Below are positions 16,604 through 23,157 of a DNA stretch of 23,157 nucleotides, piece by piece; the first letter of the stretch is position 1, and every line of letters starts with the position of its first letter. Position numbers and translations under genes: made by a program. The stretch covers positions 1 through 23,157 of the forward strand of contig NZ_JAUOEO010000004.1 in assembly GCF_030540825.1 (NCBI RefSeq), read 5' to 3'. The notes beneath the pieces are model-generated. The model was not told where the DNA came from, did no database searches, and worked only from the letters and a program-made list of their open reading frames with translations. The DNA is from Flavivirga spongiicola. GTDB lineage: Bacteria > Bacteroidota > Bacteroidia > Flavobacteriales > Flavobacteriaceae.

Positions 16604-17752
16604 TTATTTTACTAAGTGTGTGCCTTCAGATAGTTTTATAAAGTATACAGAACAGGCTTTGTTAAATTCCCTTTTATAAGCTATAGATGCGGCTTCTCCA
16701 AAAGCTTTGGCTTCACTTTTTGTTACTAAATTAATGGTACAACCACCAAATCCGCCACCCATCATTCTGGCTCCCAAAACCTGATCGTCTGCTTTTGCTA
16801 AGTTTACTAGAAAATCCAATTCATCACAACTTACTTTGTATTGATGTTGTAAGCCATCATGTGATTGAAAAATCAAAGCCCCTAATGTGTCCAAATCATT
16901 ATCTTCAATAGCTTTTGACGCCTTTATAGCTCTATTGTTTTCTTGGATGACATATAGTGCCTTTTGATAATTTTCGGGGGTTACTTTGTCTTTTATGGCT
17001 TCTAAATCAGTTTCGGTAGCATCTCTTAATGCTTTTATTCCAAGTAATTCTGCGATGCTTTCACAAGCAGAACGTCTGTCATTATAGGCACTATCGGATA
17101 AACTATGCTTTACATTAGTATTAATGAGCATGAGTTGATGGTCTTTAAAATCTATCTTATAAGGTTTAGATTCTACCGTTCTACAATCTAAAAGTAATGC
17201 GTTGTTTTTGATGCCGAACATACTGGCATATTGATCCATAATCCCACATTTTACACCCACATAATTATGCTCTGCTTTTTGTGATATTAAAATCATTTCG
17301 TGCTTTGTTAATCCTAAATCAAATAACTCATTTAAGCCAAAAACAACGCTGTTTTCTAATGCTGCAGATGACGACATGCCAGCACCTCCTGGGATATCTC
17401 CCTTAAAAACAATATTAAAATTACCTACGACTTTGTTTCTATTTTGTATTTCGGAAACAACACCAAATACATAATTTTCCCAGCTGCCTTCAGCAGATGG
17501 TTTTAATTTATCTAATTCAAACTCAATACGACTGTTCATATCCAATGCATATGCGGTAGATCTATTTGTGTCGCTCTTTTGTATAGCAGCAGCAATACCT
17601 TTATCTACTGCTGCAGGAAACACAAACCCATCGTTATAATCTGTATGCTCCCCAATAATATTAATTCGCCCTGGGGAAAAAATAAGAATAGGTTCGGTTT
17701 TAAATGTTTCTATGAATGTTGTTTTTACATCATTAATCAATATAGCACTCAT
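16604..17752 (-). CDS. galK: Galactokinase
   Basis: GalK phosphorylates alpha-D-galactose at C1 using ATP. All three GHMP-kinase signatures are present: PGRINIIGEHTDYNDGFVFP (27-46), the ATP loop GDIPGGAGMSSSAALE (118-133) and GARMMGGGFGGCTI (327-340). The catalytic base is expected at D173 within GIMDQYASMFG. R29, E35, H36 and D38 in the first signature fit galactose recognition. The 382-aa length is standard. It lies 11 bp after galM and 20 bp before galT in the same operon. No odd features. Confidence 0.97.
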   Translation of the reverse strand: MSAILINDVKTTFIETFKTEPILIFSPGRINIIGEHTDYNDGFVFPAAVDKGIAAAIQKSDTNRSTAYALDMNSRIEFELDKLKPSAEGSWENYVFGVVSEIQNRNKVVGNFNIVFKGDIPGGAGMSSSAALENSVVFGLNELFDLGLTKHEMILISQKAEHNYVGVKCGIMDQYASMFGIKNNALLLDCRTVESKPYKIDFKDHQLMLINTNVKHSLSDSAYNDRRSACESIAELLGIKALRDATETDLEAIKDKVTPENYQKALYVIQENNRAIKASKAIEDNDLDTLGALIFQSHDGLQHQYKVSCDELDFLVNLAKADDQVLGARMMGGGFGGCTINLVTKSEAKAFGEAASIAYKREFNKACSVYFIKLSEGTHLVK

Positions 17753-17763
17753 TTTAGTATATG

Positions 17764-18648
17764 TTATTTTATTTTTAAACTCCAGTTAATATGATAAGTA
17801 TCATTTGCATCTAAAACCTCTAGCCCTATATTATTATTAAAACTGTCTGAAACTCCTGTTGTAGGTTCAATAGCTATTGTATTTAATTTAGAAGGGGTAT
17901 AAGCCTGGAGGAAATTATTCTTTGCAGAAGATCTCATTATTAATTGATATTTTGGAGTGTTGAATGTCACCTCATTTGAATTCAAAATCCAACAATCATC
18001 CAATGGTTTATCTTCAATATTAAATGCATCTTTTAATTCGAAATCTTCAACACCAGTAGTGATGTTTCTTTCACCTAAAACTATTTTTTTAGTACTATTA
18101 AAATCTAGTGAGCTATTGAATAAGTTGTCACTTAAAAAATAAGGATGCCATCCTAAAGTATAAGGAAATGCTTTCGAATCTGTATTTTTTACAGATACAT
18201 TTAAACTTAAGTTATTTGAAGTGAAAATATATTTTAACTGAATAGTATAGGTATAAGGAAATCCAATAGATAATTCAGTTTCGTTGTATTCTAGTAAAAT
18301 AGATGCTGAATCATTACTAGTTTCTTGATTTATAATTTGAAACGTTTTATTGTAAACCAATCCATGAAGTGCATTATTTTCTTCTTTTTGGTTTATCTCA
18401 AATTGAAACGCTTTATTGTTAAAAGTATATACGCCATCTTTAATTCTGTTAGCAAAAGGAAATAAAATTGAAGAAGCATAGGTGTTGGCATAAGTTAATG
18501 GCGATAAATCTTTTATAATGGCATGCCCTTTTAATGTTAACTCTTGCAAACTGGCCCCGGAATTAAGGTGGATTTTTCCATATACCTTGTTTTCGGAGTT
18601 TTCAACCTCTAAAAGATTTAAAGCTTTATTGTGATTAATTTTGTACAC
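17764..18648 (-). CDS. galM: Aldose 1-epimerase family protein (galactose mutarotase)
   Basis: Mutarotases convert beta- to alpha-galactose, the form used by GalK. Conserved positions are visible: R68 in FANRI, H95 in NALHGLVYN, H168 in LGWHPYF and the catalytic-type E261 in IAIEPTTG. At 294 aa it is of the shorter bacterial type and, unlike some secreted epimerases, has no signal peptide, consistent with a cytoplasmic role. It starts 9 bp from the regulator's stop codon and precedes galK by 11 bp. Its position makes galactose the likely substrate, though some family members act on other hexoses. Confidence 0.9.
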   Translation of the reverse strand: MYKINHNKALNLLEVENSENKVYGKIHLNSGASLQELTLKGHAIIKDLSPLTYANTYASSILFPFANRIKDGVYTFNNKAFQFEINQKEENNALHGLVYNKTFQIINQETSNDSASILLEYNETELSIGFPYTYTIQLKYIFTSNNLSLNVSVKNTDSKAFPYTLGWHPYFLSDNLFNSSLDFNSTKKIVLGERNITTGVEDFELKDAFNIEDKPLDDCWILNSNEVTFNTPKYQLIMRSSAKNNFLQAYTPSKLNTIAIEPTTGVSDSFNNNIGLEVLDANDTYHINWSLKIK

Positions 18649-18656
18649 TATTTTTT

Positions 18657-19649
18657 TTATAATGAGTTTCTGATAATTAGTCTGTTAGGATTCTCTATCT
18701 TAACTTTTTCTTTATTAGTTATCATTTCTGCTAAACGTTGTCCCATCCTATTAAAATCTGTAGAAATGGTTGTAATACCACCTTCTACAATTTCTTTAAG
18801 TAAGGTGTCATTGTACGAAATAATACCAATATCTTTTGCCAGTGAAAAGTTTTTACTTTTCATTTTTTTTATAATTTGGAGTAAGCTTTTATCATCTGGC
18901 ATGATGTATAATTCTCCCTTTATTAAAACTTTATTTGTTAGTGAATTTATAACTTCAAAAGGTATTTCATTTTCTTTACAAAAGGAACTAAACCCTTTTA
19001 GCATACCTTGAGGTTGTTTGTCTTCAGAAAAAATTAGAATTATTTTTTCGTATTTCCTTATGAGATGTAATGCTTTAGTGAGATTATTAAAAATGGCTTT
19101 TTCAAAGTTTTGATAAATGGCCGAATATTCTAATAAGTCTTTATGTACTTGGTCTAAAATATAGACCTTATCGCTTGGTAATTTTTTTATATCCTTGTTT
19201 GTATTTGTCAAGTTTGCTGGCATGATTACATAATAGTTGTAGTCACCAACGTTATCATTAATTAACTTGCTAAAAAAGTTTTCGTTGAAATGATGGAAAA
19301 AAATATCTACTTGAATATTACCTCCTAAATTTTCTAAAAACGAATTATATAAATCTTCTTTAAAGGCATTTAATTCATCAAAAAGCAAAAATATCTTTTG
19401 GGTAACGTTTATATTTTCACTAGCTATATAATATCCTTTTCCAACTACAGATTGAATGATACCTCTGTTTTTTAACTCATTAAACGCCATTAAAACAGTA
19501 TCTCTCGAAAGCTTATGGGTGTCTTTAATACTATTAATAGAAGGAATTTGATCTCCTTTTTTTAAAGCACCAGAAAGGATAGCATCTTCAATGGAGTTGA
19601 TTATTTGCTTGTATTTTGGAACGCCTATTTTTTTCTTGATCTTTATCAT
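18657..19649 (-). CDS. GntR-type transcriptional regulator with LacI-like sugar-sensing domain
   Basis: The N-terminal winged HTH (about 11-75: YKQIINSIEDAILSGALKKGDQIPS, LSRDTVLMAFNELKNRGII, VGKGYYIAS) is of the GntR class. The rest (about 85-330) has the periplasmic-binding-protein-like layout of LacI regulators (GMLKGFSSFCKENEIPFEV, DIGIISYNDTLLKEI, GITTISTDFNRMGQRLAEMI). This domain order is known from AraR of Bacillus. At 330 aa it is complete. It is the first gene of the gal operon, with galM 8 bp downstream, and diverges from the transporter, so it most likely senses galactose or a Leloir intermediate and controls both units from the intergenic region. The effector is inferred. Confidence 0.9.
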   Translation of the reverse strand: MIKIKKKIGVPKYKQIINSIEDAILSGALKKGDQIPSINSIKDTHKLSRDTVLMAFNELKNRGIIQSVVGKGYYIASENINVTQKIFLLFDELNAFKEDLYNSFLENLGGNIQVDIFFHHFNENFFSKLINDNVGDYNYYVIMPANLTNTNKDIKKLPSDKVYILDQVHKDLLEYSAIYQNFEKAIFNNLTKALHLIRKYEKIILIFSEDKQPQGMLKGFSSFCKENEIPFEVINSLTNKVLIKGELYIMPDDKSLLQIIKKMKSKNFSLAKDIGIISYNDTLLKEIVEGGITTISTDFNRMGQRLAEMITNKEKVKIENPNRLIIRNSL

Positions 19650-19658
19650 ATACCACTA

Positions 19659-19666
19659 CAAATGTA
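19659..19666 (-). promoter_or_regulatory. Candidate -7 box of the gal operon promoter
   Basis: On the minus strand the sequence is TACATTTG, an exact TAnnTTTG match, ending 9 bp before the ATG of the regulator gene at 19649. If used, the transcript would start only a few bases before the ATG and be almost leaderless. No TTG -33 element is found at the usual distance; there is no alternative downstream start with a credible HTH. Confidence 0.4.
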
Positions 19667-19677
19667 TCATTATTTTT

Positions 19678-19718
19678 TTAAAAAAACCTACTAGACCCTA
19701 CTAGTTTGGTTTTTTTAA
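19678..19718. promoter_or_regulatory. Candidate operator for the GntR-type galactose regulator
   Basis: Two direct copies of CCTACTAG (19687-19694 and 19697-19704) start exactly 10 bp apart, one helical turn. They lie between 11-bp inverted arms TTAAAAAAACC (19678-19688) and GGTTTTTTTAA (19708-19718). It sits between divergent genes, upstream of both candidate -7 boxes. This layout fits a regulator site or an activator site, but binding is inferred only. Confidence 0.5.
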
Positions 19719-19750
19719 GGCAAGCATGCATTATTTCTAAATTTAATCTT

Positions 19751-19758
19751 TATATTTG
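19751..19758 (+). promoter_or_regulatory. Candidate -7 box of the symporter gene
   Basis: TATATTTG is an exact TAnnTTTG match 39 bp before the start codon. No TTG lies 19-21 bp upstream (nearest is 19706-19708), so the promoter may need help from a bound activator; the CCTACTAG repeats lie upstream of the box. The box is identical to the -7 of the tRNA promoter, which does have a proper -33. Confidence 0.55.
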
Positions 19759-19797
19759 AGTCTTAAATATTAATTAATCAAAATAATTTATTTTACT

Positions 19798-21426
19798 ATG
19801 ACAGCAGGATTCGAAATGTGGGACTATGTAGTCTTTATAGCCTACGCCATTTTAATTTTAGGAGTAGGGTTGTGGGTATCTAGAGATAAAGAAGGGCATC
19901 AAAAAAATGCCGAAGATTATTTCTTAGCAAGTAAATCTTTGCCATGGTGGGCCATTGGTACATCACTAATTGCAGCAAATATTTCAGCAGAACAGTTTAT
20001 TGGAATGTCAGGATCCGGATTTGCTTTAGGGCTTGCGATTGCGTCTTATGAGTGGATGGCAGCTTTAACTCTAATCATTGTCGGTAAATATTTCTTGCCA
20101 ATTTTTATAGAAAAAGGCTTATATACGATTCCCGAGTTTGTTGAAAAACGATTTTCAACGAATTTAAAAACGATACTAGCTGTATTTTGGTTAGCACTTT
20201 ACATTTTTGTAAATCTAGCTTCAGTGCTATATTTAGGAGGGTTGGCTATAGAAACTATTATGGGGGTTGATATGATGTATGCTATTATTGGTTTAGCGTT
20301 ATTTGCCGCAGCCTATTCTTTATATGGAGGCTTATCCGCTGTTGCCTGGACCGATGTTATACAAGTTGTATTTTTAGTATTAGGAGGTTTGTTTACTACT
20401 TATTTAGCATTGAATACGGTATCTGGAGGCGAAGGTGTTTTAGCAGGGTTCTCTAAAGTTGTAGAAGCGGCTCCCGAAAAATTTCATATGATACTAGAAG
20501 AAAGTAATGACAACTATATAAATCTACCTGGTATATGGGTATTAATAGGGGGCTTATGGGTCGCTAATTTATACTATTGGGGTTTCAATCAATATATTAT
20601 ACAAAGGACTTTAGCAGCTAAATCTTTAAAAGAGTCTCAAAAAGGGATTTTATTGGCAGCGTTTTTAAAACTTATCATTCCATTAATTGTAGTTGTTCCT
20701 GGTATTGCAGCTTATGTTATGGTAAACGATCCTTCGATTATGGCTAATTTGGGAGAGGCAGGAATGTTAAATTTGCCAACAACAGAGCAAGCAGATAAAG
20801 CATATCCTTGGTTGTTACAGTTTTTGCCAACAGGACTTAAAGGTATTGCTTTTGCTGCTTTAGCTGCTGCTATTGTATCTTCTTTAGCTTCTATGTTAAA
20901 TTCAACATCAACCATTTTTACTATGGATATATACAAGCAATATGTTAATAAAAATGCTGATGATAAAACGACCGTAAATGTTGGACGTATTTCTGCAGCA
21001 GTAGCTTTAATAATTGCCGTCATTGTTGCGCCGCTTTTAGGAGGTATCGATCAGGCATTTCAGTTCATTCAGGAATACACGGGCATTGTGAGTCCGGGTA
21101 TATTAGCCGTGTTTATTTTAGGTTTATTCTGGAAAAAAACCACGAATAATGCTGCCATTTGGGGAGCCGTCTTATCTATTCCAATTGCATTGGCACTTAA
21201 ATTCTTACCTATTCCAATATTTGAGCCATGGATGCATCAAATGGGGATAACAACGTTATTAACGATGCTAGTTATAGTCGTATTAAGTAATATGCAAAAT
21301 AAAGGAGCAGAAGACCCTAAAGGTATTCCGCTTACTAAAGAATTATTTAAAACGACACCATTATTTAATATTGGTTCGTTTGCAATTATGATTATACTAA
21401 CCGTTTTATACGCTTTATTTTGGTAG
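19798..21426 (+). CDS. Sodium/galactose symporter-like SSS-family transporter
   Basis: A sodium:solute symporter with about 14 hydrophobic helices, in the inner membrane. With a constant offset of -3 it carries the residues recalled for Vibrio vSGLT sugar and sodium sites: N61, E65, Q66, Y84, E85, N257, Y260 (gate), W261, K291 and Q425 for galactose, and A59, I62, A358, S361 and S362 for sodium. The one difference found is A88 where vSGLT has a serine (S91). Length is 542 aa, against 543 for vSGLT as remembered. It diverges from the gal operon, which supports galactose as the substrate. The numbering of the reference protein is from memory. A terminator follows 19 bp after the stop. Confidence 0.93.
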   Translation: MTAGFEMWDYVVFIAYAILILGVGLWVSRDKEGHQKNAEDYFLASKSLPWWAIGTSLIAANISAEQFIGMSGSGFALGLAIASYEWMAALTLIIVGKYFLPIFIEKGLYTIPEFVEKRFSTNLKTILAVFWLALYIFVNLASVLYLGGLAIETIMGVDMMYAIIGLALFAAAYSLYGGLSAVAWTDVIQVVFLVLGGLFTTYLALNTVSGGEGVLAGFSKVVEAAPEKFHMILEESNDNYINLPGIWVLIGGLWVANLYYWGFNQYIIQRTLAAKSLKESQKGILLAAFLKLIIPLIVVVPGIAAYVMVNDPSIMANLGEAGMLNLPTTEQADKAYPWLLQFLPTGLKGIAFAALAAAIVSSLASMLNSTSTIFTMDIYKQYVNKNADDKTTVNVGRISAAVALIIAVIVAPLLGGIDQAFQFIQEYTGIVSPGILAVFILGLFWKKTTNNAAIWGAVLSIPIALALKFLPIPIFEPWMHQMGITTLLTMLVIVVLSNMQNKGAEDPKGIPLTKELFKTTPLFNIGSFAIMIILTVLYALFW

Positions 21427-21444
21427 TCAAATAAATAGATATCT

Positions 21445-21476
21445 ATAAAAAACACCATTTAAATGGTGTTTTTTAT
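21445..21476 (+). terminator. Intrinsic terminator after the symporter gene
   Basis: A perfect 32-bp palindrome (core AACACCATTTAAATGGTGTT) with A-rich left and T-rich right edges. It is symmetric and could stop transcription from both sides. Confidence 0.85.
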
Positions 21477-21578
21477 TATATATTAATTTGAAAATAATTA
21501 GAATAAATGAATAATTAAAGCTAGAACCAAGGTTTTTAAAGTATTATGAATTATTGATAAAATTTATGAACATTTCTT

Positions 21579-21609
21579 TTGGTTAGATATGTAGTTAATT
21601 TTATATTTG
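21579..21609 (+). promoter_or_regulatory. Promoter of the tRNA-Arg gene
   Basis: TTG at 21579-21581 and TATATTTG at 21602-21609 with a 20-bp spacer match the Bacteroidetes housekeeping promoter. The expected start is about 21615, some 25 nt before the tRNA. Confidence 0.7.
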
Positions 21610-21639
21610 CACACCAGAAATCGGAAATGTTTTCTTTTA

Positions 21640-21713
21640 GGGCTCTTAGCTCAGCTGGATAGAGCACCTCCCTTCTAAGGAGGCGGTCGAAGGTTCGAAT
21701 CCTTCAGGGCTCA
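21640..21713 (+). tRNA. tRNA-Arg (anticodon TCT)
   Basis: A cloverleaf can be drawn: acceptor GGGCTCT with AGGGCTC (two G-U pairs), D-arm TAGCTCAGCTGGATAGAGC, anticodon stem CCTCC/GGAGG around the loop CTTCTAA with anticodon TCT (reads AGA), and T-arm AAGGTTCGAATCCTT. The discriminator base is A, and CCA is not encoded. It stands alone with its own promoter and terminator. Confidence 0.95.
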
Positions 21714-21715
21714 CG

Positions 21716-21748
21716 AAAAGCTTCACTTGAAAAGGTGAGGCTTTTTTG
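21716..21748 (+). terminator. Terminator after tRNA-Arg
   Basis: AAAAGCTTCAC (21716-21726) and GTGAGGCTTTT (21735-21745) form a hairpin with one mismatch, followed by Ts. Confidence 0.75.
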
Positions 21749-21869
21749 TTTAATATATTTTGTAGTACTTGACAAGCTTTTATAAGAAATAACGTATCAA
21801 AAACAAAAGAGATCATGCCTAATTGTTGTGTTTAAGCAAAAATTCTAGTTAATCTAACGTGTTTTTAAA

Positions 21870-22420
21870 TTAAATGGGATCAATCCCAAAAGTTGTGTGT
21901 GAATTGAAATAAGAATAATATTTTTGCACAAAAAAGCCTCTTGGATCCATACATTGACCTACTGAAAGTTCTCTTGGGATTGATCCATCATTAGGTTGGT
22001 TAATAGTAAATTCTAGTACTACTTCTTTTGGAGGTAAATATTTTTCATCATCGTATACCATAAATTCTACCTTAGTGTTTATAGAAAAGTTGTTCGTCGT
22101 TTCAAGCTCAATCCTCTATTTAAACTCAACTTTGTCGGATAAATACTTAATACACTTTTTAGAGCGTTTTATCATATACGGTTATACCCTTTCTCTTCTT
22201 TTGTATCCTTTTTTTTAGATAATTCTTATAACTTTCAAATGCGAAAATTGCTGGTGTGGCCTATCTTCTAGAACTGTTTGAGAATATAAATGCCATCCTT
22301 CTTTAATTGTGGCGGTAGCTATTAATTCATACTCAGTTTACGAAATTTTTTTGTAGATGTTTCCTGTTTAACAGGATCAAAAACCTGAGAAAATTATTAA
22401 ATTACTACTCTAAGGAATTT
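21870..22420 (-). pseudogene. Decayed DsbD-N-terminal-domain (thiol:disulfide interchange-like) gene
   Basis: On the minus strand, fragments in different frames follow the family order. From about 22393 it reads FSQVFDPVKQETSTKKFRKLS (end of a signal peptide and domain start). About 22340-22230 reads EYELIATATIKEGWHLYSQT, and 22073-21870 reads EFMVYDDEKYLPPKEVVLEF before the stop. In family members the last block is like EFMVCDDERCLPP; here both cysteines are tyrosine (codons TAC and TAT), each one G-to-A change away. Stops and frameshifts lie between the blocks, so it is a remnant of about 550 bp. The large transmembrane and thioredoxin parts of DsbD are absent; it may derive from a small protein with only this domain. 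A nominal 63-aa frame (21870-22061) is the last piece. Confidence 0.7.
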
Positions 22421-22461
22421 TATAAAAATAGATTAATTTAGTGAGTTAAACCTAATTGAAC

Positions 22462-23046
22462 TCAAGGAATTAACATAAAAACCATAATAGTCATTCCTGT
22501 TAAAATAAGTAGTAGCATCTCTTTACGAATTGTAATCATAGCTTTGCGTATTTGACTTTCAACAGTACTCACCGATACGTTACGCATTACGGCTATTTCC
22601 TTGTACTTGTAATTTTTTAATTTGCTAAGTATAAAAATCTCTTTACGCTTTGGAGGGAGTTGTTCTATGATTTTTTCGATGGCTATTAACCTTGCTTCTT
22701 TGCGATCTTCTCCAAGTCCTTCAAGCTCGACAATTGCCTCCATATGTAATTCATTCAATAATAACTGTTTTCGTATATTCTTTTTAGAAAGGTTAATAAA
22801 TTTATTATAAACAGACCGGTATAAATAATTATTTAATGATGAATTGATATTTAATTTATCTCTTTTTACCCATATATCAATTAATGTATCTTGAACGACA
22901 TCTTCGGCTTGCTTATAATCAAGTGTCAAAGAATAAATATACTTGCATAGTTTGTCATAATATGTTCTATAAAGGTGACTGTAGGCATCGTGGTTACCAT
23001 TTTTTACAGCAATGATTATGTCCTTGCTATGAAGGTTGAATGACAT
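22462..23046 (-). CDS. RNA polymerase ECF sigma factor (sigma-70 family, Bacteroidetes type)
   Basis: Region 2 (about 21-88: YSHLYRTYYDKLCKYIYSLT, AEDVVQDTLIDIWVKRDKL) and region 4 (about 122-175: IEQLPPKRKEIFILSKLKNY, YKEIAVMRNVSVSTVESQIR) are clear. The C-terminus adds a hydrophobic tail (about 177-194, MLLLILTGMTIMVFMLIP), long enough for a membrane-seeking helix. The 194-aa length is normal. In the usual layout a fecR and a susC follow; here a decayed DsbD-like gene, a tRNA and then a transporter are downstream instead. The FecR at 1-1152 is more than 21 kb away in the other orientation and is not its partner. It is orphan within this window. Confidence 0.93.
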   Translation of the reverse strand: MSFNLHSKDIIIAVKNGNHDAYSHLYRTYYDKLCKYIYSLTLDYKQAEDVVQDTLIDIWVKRDKLNINSSLNNYLYRSVYNKFINLSKKNIRKQLLLNELHMEAIVELEGLGEDRKEARLIAIEKIIEQLPPKRKEIFILSKLKNYKYKEIAVMRNVSVSTVESQIRKAMITIRKEMLLLILTGMTIMVFMLIP

Positions 23047-23157
23047 CCTTTTTTATTAAAGAATTAAAGATAGTTGCGCAAATTAACAAAAAAAACATGA
23101 AATTAGAGTCATGGTTTTTTAAGTGATAATTGTCTTTACATTATAAGAAGATGTGAA

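Noticed and set aside
18631..19011. 126-aa plus-strand frame opposite the GntR-type regulator
   Set aside because: It is rich in Ile, Leu and Ser as expected from the reverse of an AT-rich gene, and the regulator on the other strand is certain.
20712..21023. 103-aa minus-strand frame inside the symporter gene
   Set aside because: The symporter is supported by residue-level conservation throughout this part.
1..23046. Pairing of the FecR at the left end with the sigma factor at the right end
   Set aside because: They are more than 21 kb apart, on opposite strands and with unrelated genes between; sigma/FecR pairs are normally adjacent.

Overview
The window looks like a chromosomal segment of a marine-type Flavobacteriaceae/Bacteroidetes genome. 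It is AT-rich, carries a SusC/SusD pair with a FecR anti-sigma factor, an ECF sigma factor of the Bacteroidetes type, Reg_prop-repeat sensor sequence and many lipoproteins, and several promoters fit the Bacteroidetes consensus TTG-N~20-TAnnTTTG. No phage, conjugative element, complete insertion sequence or CRISPR array is visible.

Region 1 (1-12.2 kb, + strand) is a polysaccharide-utilisation-type locus. A FecR-type anti-sigma factor precedes a SusC-like TonB-dependent transducer with an N-terminal STN signalling domain and its SusD-like lipoprotein, and the block closes with a strong terminator. After a decayed phospholipase C gene come a beta-helix surface lipoprotein, a GH88 unsaturated uronyl hydrolase and a DUF2264 protein, a set suggesting a uronic-acid-containing glycan cut by a lyase. 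The locus ends in two broken regulators placed end to end: a LacI-type gene reduced to its DNA-binding part, and the first ~300 residues of a hybrid two-component sensor. Only the FecR/STN route therefore looks intact as local control.

Region 2 (12.2-15.5 kb) holds about 500 bp of mostly unrecognised or decayed sequence, two minus-strand genes (a beta-helix lipoprotein and a small secreted protein with a carboxypeptidase-regulatory-like domain), a hairpin-rich spacer and a 181-bp MITE-like element with 17-bp terminal inverted repeats.

Region 3 (15.5-21.5 kb) is a compact Leloir galactose locus. A GntR-type regulator with a sugar-binding-like sensor domain, galM, galK and galT form a tight minus-strand operon. 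A divergent sodium/solute symporter keeps the galactose- and sodium-contacting residues recalled for Vibrio vSGLT. The 148-bp intergenic region has a candidate operator. galE is not in the window.

Region 4 (21.6-23.1 kb) has tRNA-Arg(TCT) with its own promoter and terminator, a decayed DsbD-N-terminal-domain gene in which both expected cysteines read as tyrosine, and an ECF sigma factor with a hydrophobic C-terminal tail and no FecR partner next to it.

I see no clear evidence of a wholly new system. The most useful leads are the double regulator truncation, the 46-bp palindrome overlapping the GH88 promoter, the unassigned beta-helix lipoprotein, the MITE-like element and the gal operator.
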